Notes: a model not told the origin generated them from the letters alone. Positions 1 to 19,905 are shown, numbered from the stretch's first letter. The stretch is DNA of 64,000 bases from Nematostella vectensis (GCF_932526225.1 NC_064048.1:8704515-8768514), one strand, 5' to 3'. Numbers and translations are program-made.

Positions 1-85
1 ATCAGGTCGATAGCTCAAAATAACTTCTTGCATCTAACAAAAAATCATGTAAGATATAGATGATGAATCTGGCCCCACTACTCAC

Positions 86-8018
<7,933 letters not shown>

Positions 8019-9600
8019 CTGTAGAAAAAAAAACCTTATTTAACTCAACAGTTTATTTCCATGAAGAAGAAAACAAAACACCTTGGTTGTCTGGATGAGT
8101 AAATACATTTGAGACAAATTATTTTTAAGCAAAAATAACGCTGATTACACATTCTTCACAGTCGTCAAATAAGAAGCACCACTTATGTTAATTATAATCC
8201 AAACATGAATTCATGACCTGCTTGTTTTGTAGTTAAAATGGTCACAATTCCGAGGCCTGTTTCTCACATGATCACTGAAAATTAATATCAGATATTGACT
8301 TTTATCAAATTATCTGCTAAGCTGTTCCATATTATATACTGGTGTCTAAATAAACCGATGATTGCCCTTACTGATGAGCCCCTGGTGTTCAGCATTTTCT
8401 ATTTTTTTTTCCTTTGTTAACAAGTCAGATTATTCAGTGGATTTATGACTATATATTTTTAAGCTAAACAAAATGGGAGGTGTTGTCTGAATGTGCATTT
8501 TTCAAAGCAAACAGCATTACCAAAAGTGATGCCACATGGTAAGACAATTTGGTTAGGAAAGGGTTTATTGCACTGTGATTTGCATAAAGTAGATACTGAA
8601 CACTACTAAGCAAATCCACATCAAGATACATTTAGCTGTAAGTTGAAAGTATAGTATTACTCACAACCTGTTACCACTATCAGCATATGGCTGTGTTATC
8701 TTTTTTAATGATAATTCACATAAAAATTAGCATAATATCAGGGGTTCTGGAAAAAAAAAACCTTATGTGCAAATCGAAACCACTATCTACTGTAAAATAG
8801 TCAAGGATTAAAAACATACAGATATAATAGTAAAGATCAATTATTACTGAAGATAATATGAAATTGACAATACATAAAATCACAAATAAAAGGAAATGGC
8901 AATAAAATAATAAATTCATTTATATTCTTTTCAATTTACTGTCAGAATATAAATACGTGATACACAGCAATATGATAAACAGAAAAGCTTGAAATAAAAA
9001 TAGGTATGCATACTTTTACTGAATGGAAGGAAGAGACTTCAAACTTAATACTCAACTTATATAATACTTCAAATTCACCTTGACTTGGTTTTTAGAAGTT
9101 CAATATTTCAGGTGGTTTCGTTGGTATTTTTGTTTATTATATAATATTGTGTTTTGCAATGAGATTAAACAACGCAACGACGAAATGCCAAGCAATCAAG
9201 GGACAGAAAATTTATAGCCAAAAATGATTAGCCTACGTAAAATCTGAATATAGATTGTGTAAAATGACATTCAACTTGATCTCGCCTACGCATAATAAAC
9301 AATCGTGTGCTACTGCAGAAAGTGATTATGAGACACTAGGCCAATTATAAAGCCAATAAAAACGATCGACTGACCTTAAATACAAAGAGTTAATTTCACA
9401 GGAGCTAGAGTTCTTATCACAGGAGCCCTCGCTGTGTGGAGTATGGTGAGAGTGTAGAATTAAATGAAGAAACCTTAACCAACAGATCAAATCAGCCAAG
9501 TGCGGGGGGCTGGGCCGACAACACAGGTAGCCCATTGAAAAGTTAGATCCCAGAAGACTCAATCAAAGAACTTAACTAGGATAGACGGGAAAACCCTGAA
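8019..9600. other. Annexin upstream region, no gene recognised
   Basis: AT-rich single-copy sequence. The annexin promoter and at least one 5' UTR exon should lie here, because the start codon sits 3 nt inside an exon with an upstream acceptor. I could not place them. No coding similarity seen on either strand. Confidence 0.5.
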
Positions 9601-9624
9601 CATGCACACTTTGAAGGGATGGAG

Positions 9625-9925
9625 AAAGAAGATAAAATTTCTCACAATGGCCATCAGTTCCTTGTATTCCGGACTGATTTTCCCTTTGCAAAACACAAAT
9701 GACGTGAGGCCGAAATGCACATACCTAGATTTTGGCTTTTTAAGGTTTAAGATATCTGTCGATCATCCTTGCGCTATGTATGAGCTCAGGGACGAAAAGC
9801 TCAAATTTCAATGAAAATTTACAAAAAGTCGCCTCAGTGTTAGAAAAAGTCGCACTTTATATTTTGTTTGATATTACTCACTAAGTACTTATTGGAAACG
9901 TCAAGTCATGTTTTTCGTCATGTCA
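9625..9925 (+). repeat. Interspersed repeat R1, copy 2
   Basis: Same blocks as at 3290-3620, diverged by scattered substitutions and short indels. Between it and 10587 I see no gene. Confidence 0.75.
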
Positions 9926-10587
9926 CTAGGATAACAACAATGTTTAAAGGGGTTATTTTTTATTGAACGATCGTCAAATACTATCCTTTTTCTATATGAT
10001 ACCTATACCTTAGCGCCTGCTAAAGAAACAAAATGTACAGGGGCGTCTGTAGAGGGGCAGGGTCGAGACTAGTAGTCACTAACCACGGATCAATTGATTG
10101 AAATCGGCATCCTTAGCTCTTGCAATAAGTCACTAGATTTATCTATCCAAATGCACACATAAAAGTAACTATTTCCTTTACTATCGAGGAAGGTGTAAAC
10201 CGGAGTCGAACTCATTTCGTCACATGAGAAGGTTGGGGTCTGGTCCCCTCGGACAATAAAATCAATCAAAACAAGTGGAATTGAAATGTACTTTAATTAG
10301 ATAATGGATAATGCGATTACATAAACAATAACACGCGAAAACATAAAATCAAAACATGACTACAATTCATAAATGTCCAGCTCAATTAGTAAACTCCTCT
10401 CTATACACACAGCGCCAAGTATCGTGCATTGCTTGCGTTAGCCTAGCTTGATTATGTCGGCGAAGCACGTGATGCGTACACAAAATAAAACATCGCTAGC
10501 TAGGTCTCTCGTACCCAGAAGCCGCGCGATGCATTTGGGGAAGGTTGAATAAGCGCACGGTGCATGACGGCCAGGATGCGGTTTCAT

Positions 10588-10920
10588 ATGGCGTTAGATC
10601 CCCGCCAAAATTCAAGTGTCGTATTTTAACCTACACTTCGCAATTTCAACGTTAACTTTTCAATTTAAAACTCAACTTTTCGTATTTACAACTCAACTTT
10701 TGAATTTCGAAGTCGATATTTCGTATCTGCGTGCTTTAGTTTTCAAGTTTCAACGTGAAACTTGAAAACCAAAGCACGCAGATACGAAATATCGACTTCG
10801 AAATTCAAAAGTTGAGTTGTAAATACGAAAAGTTGAGTTTGAAATTGAAAAGTTAACGTTGAAATTGCGAAGTGTAGGTTAAAATACGACACTTGAATTT
10901 TGGCGGGGATCTAATGCCAT
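10588..10920. mobile_element. TA-flanked near-perfect foldback MITE (165-bp arms, 3-nt loop)
   Basis: 10588-10752 and 10756-10920 are reverse complements with very few mismatches around a 3-nt loop. The ends read TGGCGTTAGATCCCCGCC and its complement (one G/A difference), with TA at both outer borders. This fits a Tc1/mariner-type MITE. It lies downstream of the first phospholipase A2 gene. The near-identity of the arms suggests recent insertion or gene conversion. Confidence 0.88.
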
Positions 10921-11217
10921 AAGGTCGGAATTTTTTTTTCCGTTTCCCCTTCAGGGTTCCTGTGGATGTCCCCGCAACAGCAAATAACGACTGGGTACGA
11001 GTCTGTCGATAGCTGACGTGCTTCTTCGAAAGCTATAAAACCCCATGCAAATGAGATGCTCATCTCAGTATTGAATTAAATCCACTTGCCTTACGGTGTA
11101 TTTCAATCCATCCCACAACTAAGACAGCTCAATCTTATATCTAAAGTATTAAACAATACAGGGAAAGTTGTATCTTGAAAAATAATAGAGTTTTGAATAC
11201 TCGAAAAAAATATTCAG

Positions 11218-11395
11218 CGGCGTAGCCAGGGTTTTTAACAGAAGGGGTTCCAAAAGGCCTTTTCAAATCATTTTCTCCTGTATTTTAGTTGATTTCTCAT
11301 ACATTTATTGTATTTTTGGCAGTAAGAAGGGGGGGAGGGGGGGGGGGGGGCGGACCCACTGGGCCACCCCTCTGGCTACGCCCCTGAAATTGTCG
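11218..11395. mobile_element. R5 MITE with GGCGTAGCCAGG / GGCTACGCC ends
   Basis: Starts GGCGTAGCCAGGGTTTTTAA and ends CTGGCTACGCCCCTG, with a poly-G tract inside. A second copy in inverted orientation is at 58428-58578. No coding capacity. Confidence 0.7.
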
Positions 11396-11440
11396 CGCAC
11401 TAAAGTCCGATGTTCTAAGCGAGTTCCCAGATGTTGCTAT

Positions 11441-14400
11441 CTAGCAGTAACGCTTCTTGTTGTAATTCTTGTATCGGTTGTTATATCTTTTCCCGTGAAA
11501 ACACAGCACAGCGCGTCTGTCGCACTGGCAGAGGGAATACTGGCATTTGTTGTTGAAGCCATGCCTTCGTCGACGGGTGAGAGGTGCTGCATTAAAAAGT
11601 GAAAAGACAAGCATAAAAAATCACTTTTCTGAAGAAAAATATGCACAGCAATTACCCAAGACAATTATGCATAGAATATATATTATGCACACCCAAGAAC
11701 AGAGCTGTAACATGCCTCGAAACTTTGGGAGAGGGGTCGATACAGAATAATAAAACATTAAGAAATAATACATTAAGAAAATATCGGGGACACAGCCACG
11801 CCCCTAAGGGTGTTTCCTTATATTGGGGGGACACTTGCGGCCTGGCAAGTAGTCCCCTTTATTTAGCTACATCCAATAACCCATTGTATATTTTTCTTTC
11901 CGTCAATAACAGGTGTCTAAAGTAACATATCAAGAAAATTTAGCCAAAAGTTGTCGATTTTGACAAACGCGGTCACTAATATATTACTTATTTAAAAAAA
12001 CTGCATGATTCTTGTCATTTTTAAGGTTGCCGTACCGCAGATGCTTCGTAAACTTAGTGAATTGTAATCAGAAGAGAAAAACAGTGACTGCGACCATCCT
12101 TGTTCAATGGAGAAAGTATCTGACAAAAAACTCGGTACCAGTCCCTCAAAACGACAACGTTTTCTTCATATGTGGTTTTATACTAAAATTTCATTTAACA
12201 ATTTTTTTTTAATAGTTTCTAGTATAATTTTTTTTATAAAACTTCATGCTTTAAAAGACAAATTGCTGACATGACTATTTCAAATCTTATTACTATTCTT
12301 TCATTTTTTTTTTCTGATAGGCGATTCCAGCTATAAGTGCGCGTGCACGTTTTCATTCAGAAATGCCGAGGCCGGCCAGCACAACTACCGAGAATGCAGC
12401 GCGCGCGCTTGAAAAGTTCGTTTGACAAATCTACCACATTAACCGACATGCCGTGCACGCGTGAGTTTTAGCTGGAATGGCCTATTCTCTTACCGCATCC
12501 ATTGCAGCCTTGACGGTAGTAATAAACAGTGTAAAGCTGGAATTTGAATTGACAGTCCTTTCTTCTTATTATGCTTTGGTAACAGCGGTCATGAGCTAGG
12601 CAACACCTGTACATATATACTTTGATTAATTCCGATACCTTGAATCAATTCCCCATCCATCTTAATAAAACTTGAATAGACCGTTTTGTTGTTTGAAATA
12701 CAATACTTGGGAGGCCAGTGGTTTGACACCAAAGAAAGGCGTAAACGACCTCGACGACCTCAAATATCTGAGGTTAAAAGCGTCAAATCGACCTACCAAT
12801 AACCGTCATTTTGATGGCATTAAAATATCCGCAGATATACATTCTAGGAGTTCAAAAAATCTTAGCTTTTTACAAAAACCTAGGAAGAAACCACCGGACA
12901 GCCTCTATCTGCTGGTGTGCGTCGGACTTCCCTATTTACCATCATCCCCTATTACTATTTTTATCTTTTGTTAGTTAACCGTTACATATACTAGCTGTTA
13001 CATGCCACGGTAACTCATTTATAACCTGAAGAAGGCAGGTATTGGCCTGCCGAAATATCGTTTAAAAAAGACCCTGCGTTGTTGTCGACTTTTTCTTTTA
13101 AAGGTTTTAGCTTTTTAGCTACTCTTCTTCAAAAGTAACGCAATCAACTCATCGTCACGCATTCTCACCTGTCTATGGCATCTACTGCTCTACCACTTCC
13201 GCCCTTGCCGCACCAACACCCATAGCCGTTGTAGTCGAAAGCGCTGCGGCCAGTGGTGCACTTGATCATGAGTCCAAACTGAGCTACATTACGCTTGGAG
13301 CGCGAGTGGACCTCTGTAAAAGATGCAGCAAAAATAATTACTCATTAGCATTAGGGACTGTGTAATAAATATCAGGATAACCTGCAAGCCGCCTTTCCTG
13401 AGTGTTTTCGTTGTTGAGTAGGGCCGTAGCAGGGGGTGGGGCACTGGGGGCACGTGCACACCCCCCCCCAAGATATTTTCAAAAATTAAAAAAAATGACA
13501 GTAGGAGAAATGTGCCCCACAACCCCCCCCCCCCCCCCACCCCCAATCTTTCAAGGCCTGCTACGGCTACGTTTAGGATCTGTGGCGCAGACAAAATCAA
13601 GAGAGTGAAGAGGGAGAAAGGGTCATGTAGAAGCTATCAGAAGATTTTACCTCATTGGATTTATGCACCACAGACAAAACAAAGAGAAACAAAAACGATA
13701 TAACGAGAATACAATAGAACAATGAGGTAATCCAACCAATCTTGTAAGGCCTTATGAGCGGGCTTCTACACCCCTCGGGGAAAAGGGGAGAGTAGAGAAG
13801 AAAGGAGTTCTTCTTTCTTTTTCGCTGACACCCCGAAAACAGGAATTTCCAAACTGGAGAGCCGGCTAGCGGGCTATTATCAGAAGGGCGGGAGGGGGGG
13901 GGGGGGGGGGCGTAAAATAAGCTTCGAATAATGAAAAATTGCATAGCTAACTCTGACCCCTTCCTGTTTAAAAAAAAAAACAAATTCGAAGACCCCTCCT
14001 TAATTCTATCTACCTGTACTCACTTGCTCCGTAGTGCATTTTACTCGAGGATATACATCAGCACCGCATAGCTTAGTTCGATAAAACCACCAAATGTTCG
14101 AGAAACATTTGCTTAAAAAAATATATTATCTTGCCTATATATACAGACCTACAAGCGCAAAGCGTTTCATTGGAGAACCCGAGAATTTTCTGTTTCTGGA
14201 AATGGTCCAGAGCAGAGTTGGAATTTTCTTCTTTCTGTCATATAATTAAAACGGATTGAGTAATATTTTCCTAAAAAAGATATAAAACAGGCCTATAGAC
14301 CTGAGATTGTTAAACGCGACGTTTCGGTTTTTTTTCATCTAAGAGATACCTCCCCTTCATGACATAATCCTTTTGTCGTCCTGATGCGGCTACTAGAATA

Positions 14401-15295
14401 AGGGAGTCCGCTTTCTGAGTTTGAGCTCAGTCGACTGGGGAACGTCAAGACTAAACAACAAGCTCATTTGGCTGATAAGGGTTGAGAGATATATAGAGAT
14501 TTATAGAACAGAGCGGTCCTTAGTGAGACTGCAAAGAGGTTTAACCATGAGCAGTATTCAATGCTAATACGTGAAAATGAAGATAAAACAATCGACTCGA
14601 TTCATTTGCATGCATTTGCATTGAATACGGCTCATGGATAATACGACGTTTGAACAGCCTTAGTGCCAATTTTACGACGTTTGAACTTAGCCTTAGTGAC
14701 AATTTTAACCATTTGCGCGTCGAAATTTTGATAAATCTGAATACAAAGCAAACATTTTGATGTCTATTTAAGTAAGCCCACCCCCCTTTCTTATGCGAAC
14801 AAGTTAAGGTTGACCCCCCTAACTTAGTTAAATATGAAAAAAAATGACCATTTGTTGTGGGCAAATGCAAAAGCATAAACTAATGTCAGCGCAGAAACAA
14901 CTCTTTCTCGTCTTTTTAGCTACGAGTTGTATAGAATAAGCGCCGTGCAAATAGAAAATGGATCGAATATCTATTTTTTTATGTTTTCGCAAATCGCTCA
15001 AGGTAGATAAATAAAATGGAAAAGTGTGTTGATTTTACAAAATCATTCTAGCCAATATGAGGGAACGTATCTCATACCTTTTTCGACATTTTCCTTGGCG
15101 ATCTAGAAAATAAACAAAAAGAGATATTTATTCTTGTATCGTATTGTGTTCCCCGTGTTTCGAGGCAAATTTACTCCCTAGTTTTCCATTTTGCTGACGG
15201 AAAAAGGAAATAAATGTAATGTAAATGTAAATCAGCCAACCTACCGCCCATACGGCCATCACTAGAATCCCAGCAATAACAAGGTTAAGCTTCAT
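11441..15295 (-). CDS. Secreted phospholipase A2, gene 1 (5 exons)
   Basis: Secreted Ca2+-dependent phospholipase A2, hydrolysing the sn-2 ester of phospholipids. It could be digestive or a venom component; the sequence does not decide. Exons: 15295-15245 (17-residue hydrophobic signal peptide), 15102-15078 (25-nt microexon), 13313-13169, 12606-12494, 11586-11441. The lengths sum to 480 nt, 159 codons plus TAG, with consistent phases. Exon 3 holds the calcium loop [11 protein letters not shown] and a C-terminal VDAIDR. Exon 4 holds the catalytic CCLAHDRCY. Exon 5 has CQYSLCQCD and a Tyr/Asn/Lys-rich tail. The ATG at 15295 is preferred over one at 15331 because it puts the hydrophobic run first. 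VDAIDR has Ile where gene 2 has Thr. The gene looks intact. Introns contain an R4 MITE, a TA MITE and a Penelope-like 3' end. Confidence 0.9.
11755..12190 (+). repeat. Interspersed repeat R2, copy 2
   Basis: Shares the blocks given for 330-680, including AAATTTAGCCAAAA and CTCGGTACCAGTCC. It lies in intron 4 of phospholipase A2 gene 1. Confidence 0.7.
12320..12482. mobile_element. 163-bp TA-flanked MITE beside a splice donor
   Basis: Ends GGCGATTCCAGCT and AGCTGGAATGGCC are inverted repeats with one mismatch. TA is present at both borders (12318-12319 and 12483-12484). On the minus strand the donor GTAAGAG of phospholipase exon 4 occupies 12493-12487, so the element starts only 2 nt beyond it. 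Confidence 0.8.
12665..13085 (+). mobile_element. Probable Penelope-like 3'-end fragment
   Basis: Ends with CTGAAGAAGGCAGG, a loop, CCTGCCGAAATATCG. The same layout (CTGAAGAAGGC hairpin then GCCGAAA) is found at the 3' end of the GIY-YIG Penelope-like fragment near 20040. The 100-codon ORF here is not recognised and is probably chance. Assignment rests on this shared 3' motif only. Confidence 0.35.
13423..13575. mobile_element. R4 MITE with GGGCCGTAGCAGG / CCTGCTACGGC ends
   Basis: The inverted terminal motifs GGCCGTAGCAGG and CCTGCTACGGCT enclose poly-C tracts and a short AT-rich core. Partial relatives occur at 690-770 and 2745-2810. It sits in intron 2 of phospholipase A2 gene 1. Confidence 0.7.
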
Positions 15296-16160
15296 TCCAA
15301 ATGCTGTGGAAACTACGCACTTGAGATGCAATATTTCTTGTTGTCCAAACTAGGCCTCTAGTTGGAACAAAAGATCTCATATTTATATACCTTGTCGATG
15401 ACGTAGGTACGCAATCTAAGAACAGGAAGTTAGTGCAATTGTTCCACGAGTTTGTCATCCGCTTTCGCTTGAGCGGCTATAGGGCTCGATAAACTGTTAC
15501 GGTTTGTGGGTTTATTCTGACATTGTTATTATCTGGTTTTAAGACTAGCTGATGTGAAACAGTCAATAAAACCTAAAGTGAAACATGAGTAATTCTTTAG
15601 TAAACAAAACATAAATGTTATTAAGAAAATTTATTCCACTTTTATCATCTTCCGTTTCAGTCCTAACATGCATTGCTCAAGAGCAATCTTTCAGTATGGC
15701 TATCGCGTGCGATTATATTTCGTTCCCGAAGGTCATTCGTTACGTGTTTAGAAGCATTGAGATAATTTAGAAATGGCCATCCAGTGGCATTTTTTGATCA
15801 TTATAATTTTTATGCAGGGCCGTAGTGTGACCAGGTGGTATTTTGGGTTATTTTAGATTTTGCTAAGATTTTAAGGAAGCGATTTTTGGATTGCGATTAT
15901 AATTGTTTTACGTATTTTACGGATTGTTTCTCAAACGTGATTCTAATTCGATCCGTACACGTTTAGGAATTTACTTTCAACATGTTTCAAATTCCTTTAG
16001 ATTAATATCAATAGCTTGATAGTGATAATTGAATCAAGTAAGCGTCCTTTTACCATTTCCCAGGAAGATTAGTTTCTAAATTTGACAGGACAATGGCGCT
16101 GAGTAATTTGAACGGTAGTAAATGTTAGCGTCCCTTGAAAAATGCGCGTCCAAAAGCGAG

Positions 16161-16168
16161 TATAAAAG
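16161..16168 (+). promoter_or_regulatory. Candidate TATA box
   Basis: TATAAAAG on the plus strand. A GT donor-like CAGTT/GTAAGT lies at about 16375, so a non-coding first exon for the integrase-like locus downstream is possible. Weak evidence; chance occurrence cannot be excluded. Confidence 0.25.
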
Positions 16169-17220
16169 CGGCTGTGTTTACAGTATCTGTTAGTTTTTTT
16201 TTTTTTTTTAGTTTAGTACCGTTGAGCAAAGGAGACGCATTGCTTGCGCGGCGTGATGCGGGAGCGAGATATGCAGTTGCTCAGGGAAGACAGTCAGCAG
16301 AGATAAGCTACAAGCTTAGAGCGCTGTCCGCACGGGCCTGTCATGCCAGTTGTGTTCAGTTTGATTTACCAGTTGTAAGTACTTTGTTTTTAAAACTAGC
16401 CTTTGGTTTAGGTTACCTTTTCTCCGGATTTGACTATGTTTGTTATCACTTAAAATTTATTATTTAATTTGTTAATAAATCCTTATAAGTCCATGCCTTG
16501 CATCATGTATTCGTTCTTACGTTGCCTTTCGCTCGATTGTTTTCGTTTCATTCCATTTATTTTTTGCCTACTTTTTGGCTGGTGTCAGAACCTGATAGTT
16601 TTGCCTTCAGTATTGCATTTGTTTCTACATTTTTCGTAACCGCACGGTAAATGTCAAGTTCCGACGGTTACAGTAGCAGGCCTCGAAATATTTTGGGTAG
16701 GTTAGGGGGGGGGGGGGGGGGGGGTTGAAGAAACATTAAGAAAACATTGGGGGGGGGGGACGGCCACTAACCTACTGGTCATATCCTTATAATTTTTAGC
16801 GTTTTGCAGTATTTTCGACTTTATCGGGATTTTAAGCACAATACGCTTACTTTCCGTACGTTAGGTAGAAGTATAACCATAAAGAATGAGGACAATTTTC
16901 ACGACTTTAAAATAACTATATGTACTTTGGGTAGCTATGAATTGTTAAAGGCAGCCTTTAGTATATATACTTTTTCTGCGCAGTTGAAAGGAGCGACTTC
17001 ATTTAAAATACAAATAACTATTATCGTATGGTTCCACCGATGAAACTCATTAGAAACTTACACAGCCAGGCATGGGTATGTTTTGTATTCGATTCCCGCT
17101 ATCATAAACCCGAAAAATGAACATACGATGTAAAGCGCGAATTGCTTAAAACACTAGCAAACAAGCACAGTTTTCTACCTTGTCTAGGTTTTAAGCAAAA
17201 CGCGCTTATTTTCTGGTCGG

Positions 17221-17248
17221 GGTCAAGAGGTTTTTAAACCTCTTGACC
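17221..17248. repeat. Perfect 13-bp inverted repeat, 2-nt loop
   Basis: GGTCAAGAGGTTT, TT, AAACCTCTTGACC. A second small hairpin, TACAAAATGGT / ACCATTTTGTA with a 4-nt loop, is at 17385-17410. Function unknown. Confidence 0.85.
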
Positions 17249-17576
17249 ACGTTTTGCTCAAGAATGCACTTAAAGTCTCATGTTTCAAGCAAAATTCGCT
17301 AACTCCGAATTTGAATTGACACTCCGAATTAACATTAACTCGTGTTATAAGCAAAGTATTTGTGTAAATCTAAAAATCCGGGGTTACAAAATGGTTACAA
17401 CCATTTTGTACAATTGTGCAAAAATCAATTATGAATGTTTTACTCACGGTATTATTGATTGTCTTAGTCTTTTTCCTTTCTCAAATTAATTTTTTTTAGC
17501 CCGAGTAACTTGCAGTACATGTTACACTCTCGATGCTGAGCCAGGAAGTTATCCATGGCAGTCTGAGATAGATATG

Positions 17577-17816
17577 GAAGCCCATAGGGGCCATGTCAGA
17601 TGCAAGATGCACGATATTATCACATGTAAGATGCAAGATGTCAGATGCAAGATGTCAGATGCAAGAGGTCAGATGCAAGATGTCAGATGCAAGATGTCAG
17701 ATGCAAGAGGTCAGATGCAAGATGTCAGATGCAAGATGTCAGATGCAGGATGTCAGATGCAAGATGTCAGATGCAAGATGTCAGATGCAAGATGTCAGAT
17801 GCAAGATGTCAGATAT
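17577..17816 (+). repeat. 14-bp minisatellite (GTCAGATGCAAGAT), locus 1
   Basis: About 13 units of GTCAGATGCAAGAT/G follow a unique leader, GAAGCCCATAGGGGCCAT. Leader plus repeat recur in inverted orientation at 41705-41885. Peptides such as MQDVRCKMSDAR are repeat shadows. Confidence 0.95.
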
Positions 17817-18003
17817 GATATGTGTACGAACATGTGGATCATTTGGAGCCTTCCCTAGAAGAGTCATTGCCATGTCATATTATCTGCCAGCATTTGCTAA
17901 TGAACAGGGACTTTCCCGTATCTTTTTGTCTTGTAATTGTTTTTCTTTAATATTTTGCATTGTATAGGCGCTGAAAATTGCTTTCCTTGACAGCAGTTGG
18001 TAG

Positions 18004-19905
18004 GAAATGATCTTGTTAAGAAGTACTTTCATTTAGGTTTTGAATACAAGGAAATGTTAGCTCTATTGTATGTCCATCATGGCGAGACCCTGAGGTGAGT
18101 TCATGCTTCTTAATGTTATAGTGAATATTGTGATTTATAAGAACGCCTTTTGCTACAGTTGCTAATGCGATTGGCAAACTTTTTTTAACAATGCTAAGCC
18201 TCCGACATTTGAAACGACTTCTACATAAGATGAACCTTAAGAGGAGGGAAGGGGTACCTGACCTCGCAACAGTCATAGGCATGATAGAGGTAAGGAGATG
18301 CACAAACTAAAAAAAATATAGCCTCTAAGCTTGGCCTTGATGTTTTTTTTTATCTAAAATTAGCTATTTTGCACCCTTTGAGATATGTCTGCGAAAACCT
18401 ACCTGAGATCATGTACAAAGAACAATGCAATATGGAATCCTTCGTTTAATAACATTATATATTTATCTATACAGAATGAGCTATTCGGAAGTGGAAACTG
18501 CATTGGTTACAGACAAATGCACCAGAGACTGCGAAATGATTACCATCTACAAATTAATAGGTATGTACAGCAATTGCGCACCGTAAAAATAAGCACTAAA
18601 ATTAGTAACAAAATTTGAAAGATGTTATCCATGCACTTTCAGAGAAACTGTACGGATTGCGTTGAGAACGCTTGACCCAGAAGGTACAGAACGCAGGAAA
18701 TCTCACAGACTGTGAGACTGTGACCTACCGCTCGCAAGTAAGTACGAAATAGAAACGCGATCATAACAACGGGTCGATCTCCGATCATTCGAGATCATAC
18801 ACTATAATTAAACCTTGTAAAACAGGGATCCTGAAACTGCTAAGCTCCACAACATTTCAGGATATTGACTTTTCGGGTTTCAGAAGAACAACATAAAACA
18901 GAGTGACTAGTCATCGGAAAGGGTCCTATGCGGCAATGCATCGAGTTGCCGGCGAAATCTGTCAAAACTGCCTATAGACAGAGCCCCAAACGGCAATGAC
19001 TTTTCAAAATTTTCTTATAAACCAGCACTATGATATGAACAAGTAAATAGACTACAAAATATTTTTTCAATATTTTAGGGTCCGAACTACTGTTGGCATA
19101 TAGATGGGTACGATAAGCTGAAGCCGTTTGGATTTTGCATCCATGGTTGCATTGACGGGTAAGTTGAAACAAGTCGCCCCATGACAGGTTCTCCAATAGG
19201 GTTCTGAATACCGAATCCTAGGATTACGGATTTCATGTGGGTTTTTTCCCGTGGATTCAGGATTCCATTTTTGTTGTCCAGGATTCTTGTATTCCGGATT
19301 TCATAGCTTAAGTCTTGTATTCCGGATCCTAGTGTGTGGATTCTGGATTACAGTAGCATTGATTCCGGATTCCAAGTCTCATTTTTTCATGGATTCCGGA
19401 TTCCGGTTTACCTGTCATGGGGCGAAACAAGGCTAGGAGAAACAGCGAAAGTGTCCGGTGATTCCAGTGTGGATCGGTCGGGACCTACCAGTTTTGAGTT
19501 TACAGACAAAAACCAGGGGTGATTGAGGAAAATTTGTTCGTACTGAATGACAGCAGCCTCTAGTAATCGTAAAAATTATTTTCATATTAGGTACTCCAGA
19601 CGAATTATGTGGCTGAGGGTGGCATCATCTAACAACGACCCCGCTATAGTGGCCGACTACTTCGCTGGTTGCATTAGAATGATTAAAGGAAAGTTAGACA
19701 TTATTTATCAGGCTCCTTTATATTCCTAAATTAGAACTTATCTTATTAAAATCACTTCACTTTGTTAGGAGTGCCGAGGCGCATTAGAGCTGATAATGGA
19801 ACAGAAAATGTTAACATTGAGGTGATGCAAGTATTCCTTCATTTTGGTCTGAACGACGAAGCAGCAGTTAGCAATTTTCAGTACGGAACATCGGTTGCAA
19901 ATCAG
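18004..19905 (+). pseudogene. Integrase-core (DDE) transposase-like gene, decayed
   Basis: Resembles the integrase-core proteins common in cnidarian and fish genomes, probably transposon-derived. Exons: 18004-18094, 18199-18289, 18475-18560, 18643-18737, 19079-19158, 19591-19688, 19769-19905. Recognisable blocks are FHLGFEYKEMLALLYVHHG, LRHLKRLLHKMNLKRR, GYRQMHQRLRNDYHLQIN, LRTLDPEGTERRKSHRL, WHIDGYDKLKPFG (first catalytic Asp), SRRIMWLRVASSNNDP and IRADNGTEN (second Asp). The expected terminal RIE-WW block with the catalytic Glu was not found; a Penelope-like insertion lies just downstream. Exon 4 has an in-frame TGA and one base too many, near a duplicated AGACTGTG. The donor after exon 6 reads GAAAGT where GTAAGT is expected. 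These defects argue for a pseudogene, though the exon structure is otherwise clean. Confidence 0.8.

Larger units (their letters stand above)
15296..17500. other. Intergenic region without a recognised gene
   Basis: Separates divergent transcription units. It holds a TATA-like box at 16161, a partial R2-like repeat with a long G-run at about 16660-16800 and two short hairpins (17221-17248, 17385-17410). The ORF at 16135-16467 has no ATG at its 5' end and no recognisable domain; part of it could be a 5' non-coding exon. Confidence 0.5.

Noticed and set aside
10195..10245. tRNA-like B box (GAGTTCGACTCC on the minus strand)
   Set aside because: No A box at the right distance and no cloverleaf could be drawn; a SINE fragment or chance is more likely.
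16135..16467. 110-codon ORF with a hydrophobic stretch resembling a signal peptide
   Set aside because: Its first codon is TTG, the hydrophobic part is a poly-T tract, and there is no similarity to a known family.
17593..17967. 124-codon Cys-rich ORF (MQDVRCKMSDAR repeats)
   Set aside because: It is a translation of the 14-bp minisatellite, seen in several frames and again at 41.8 kb.
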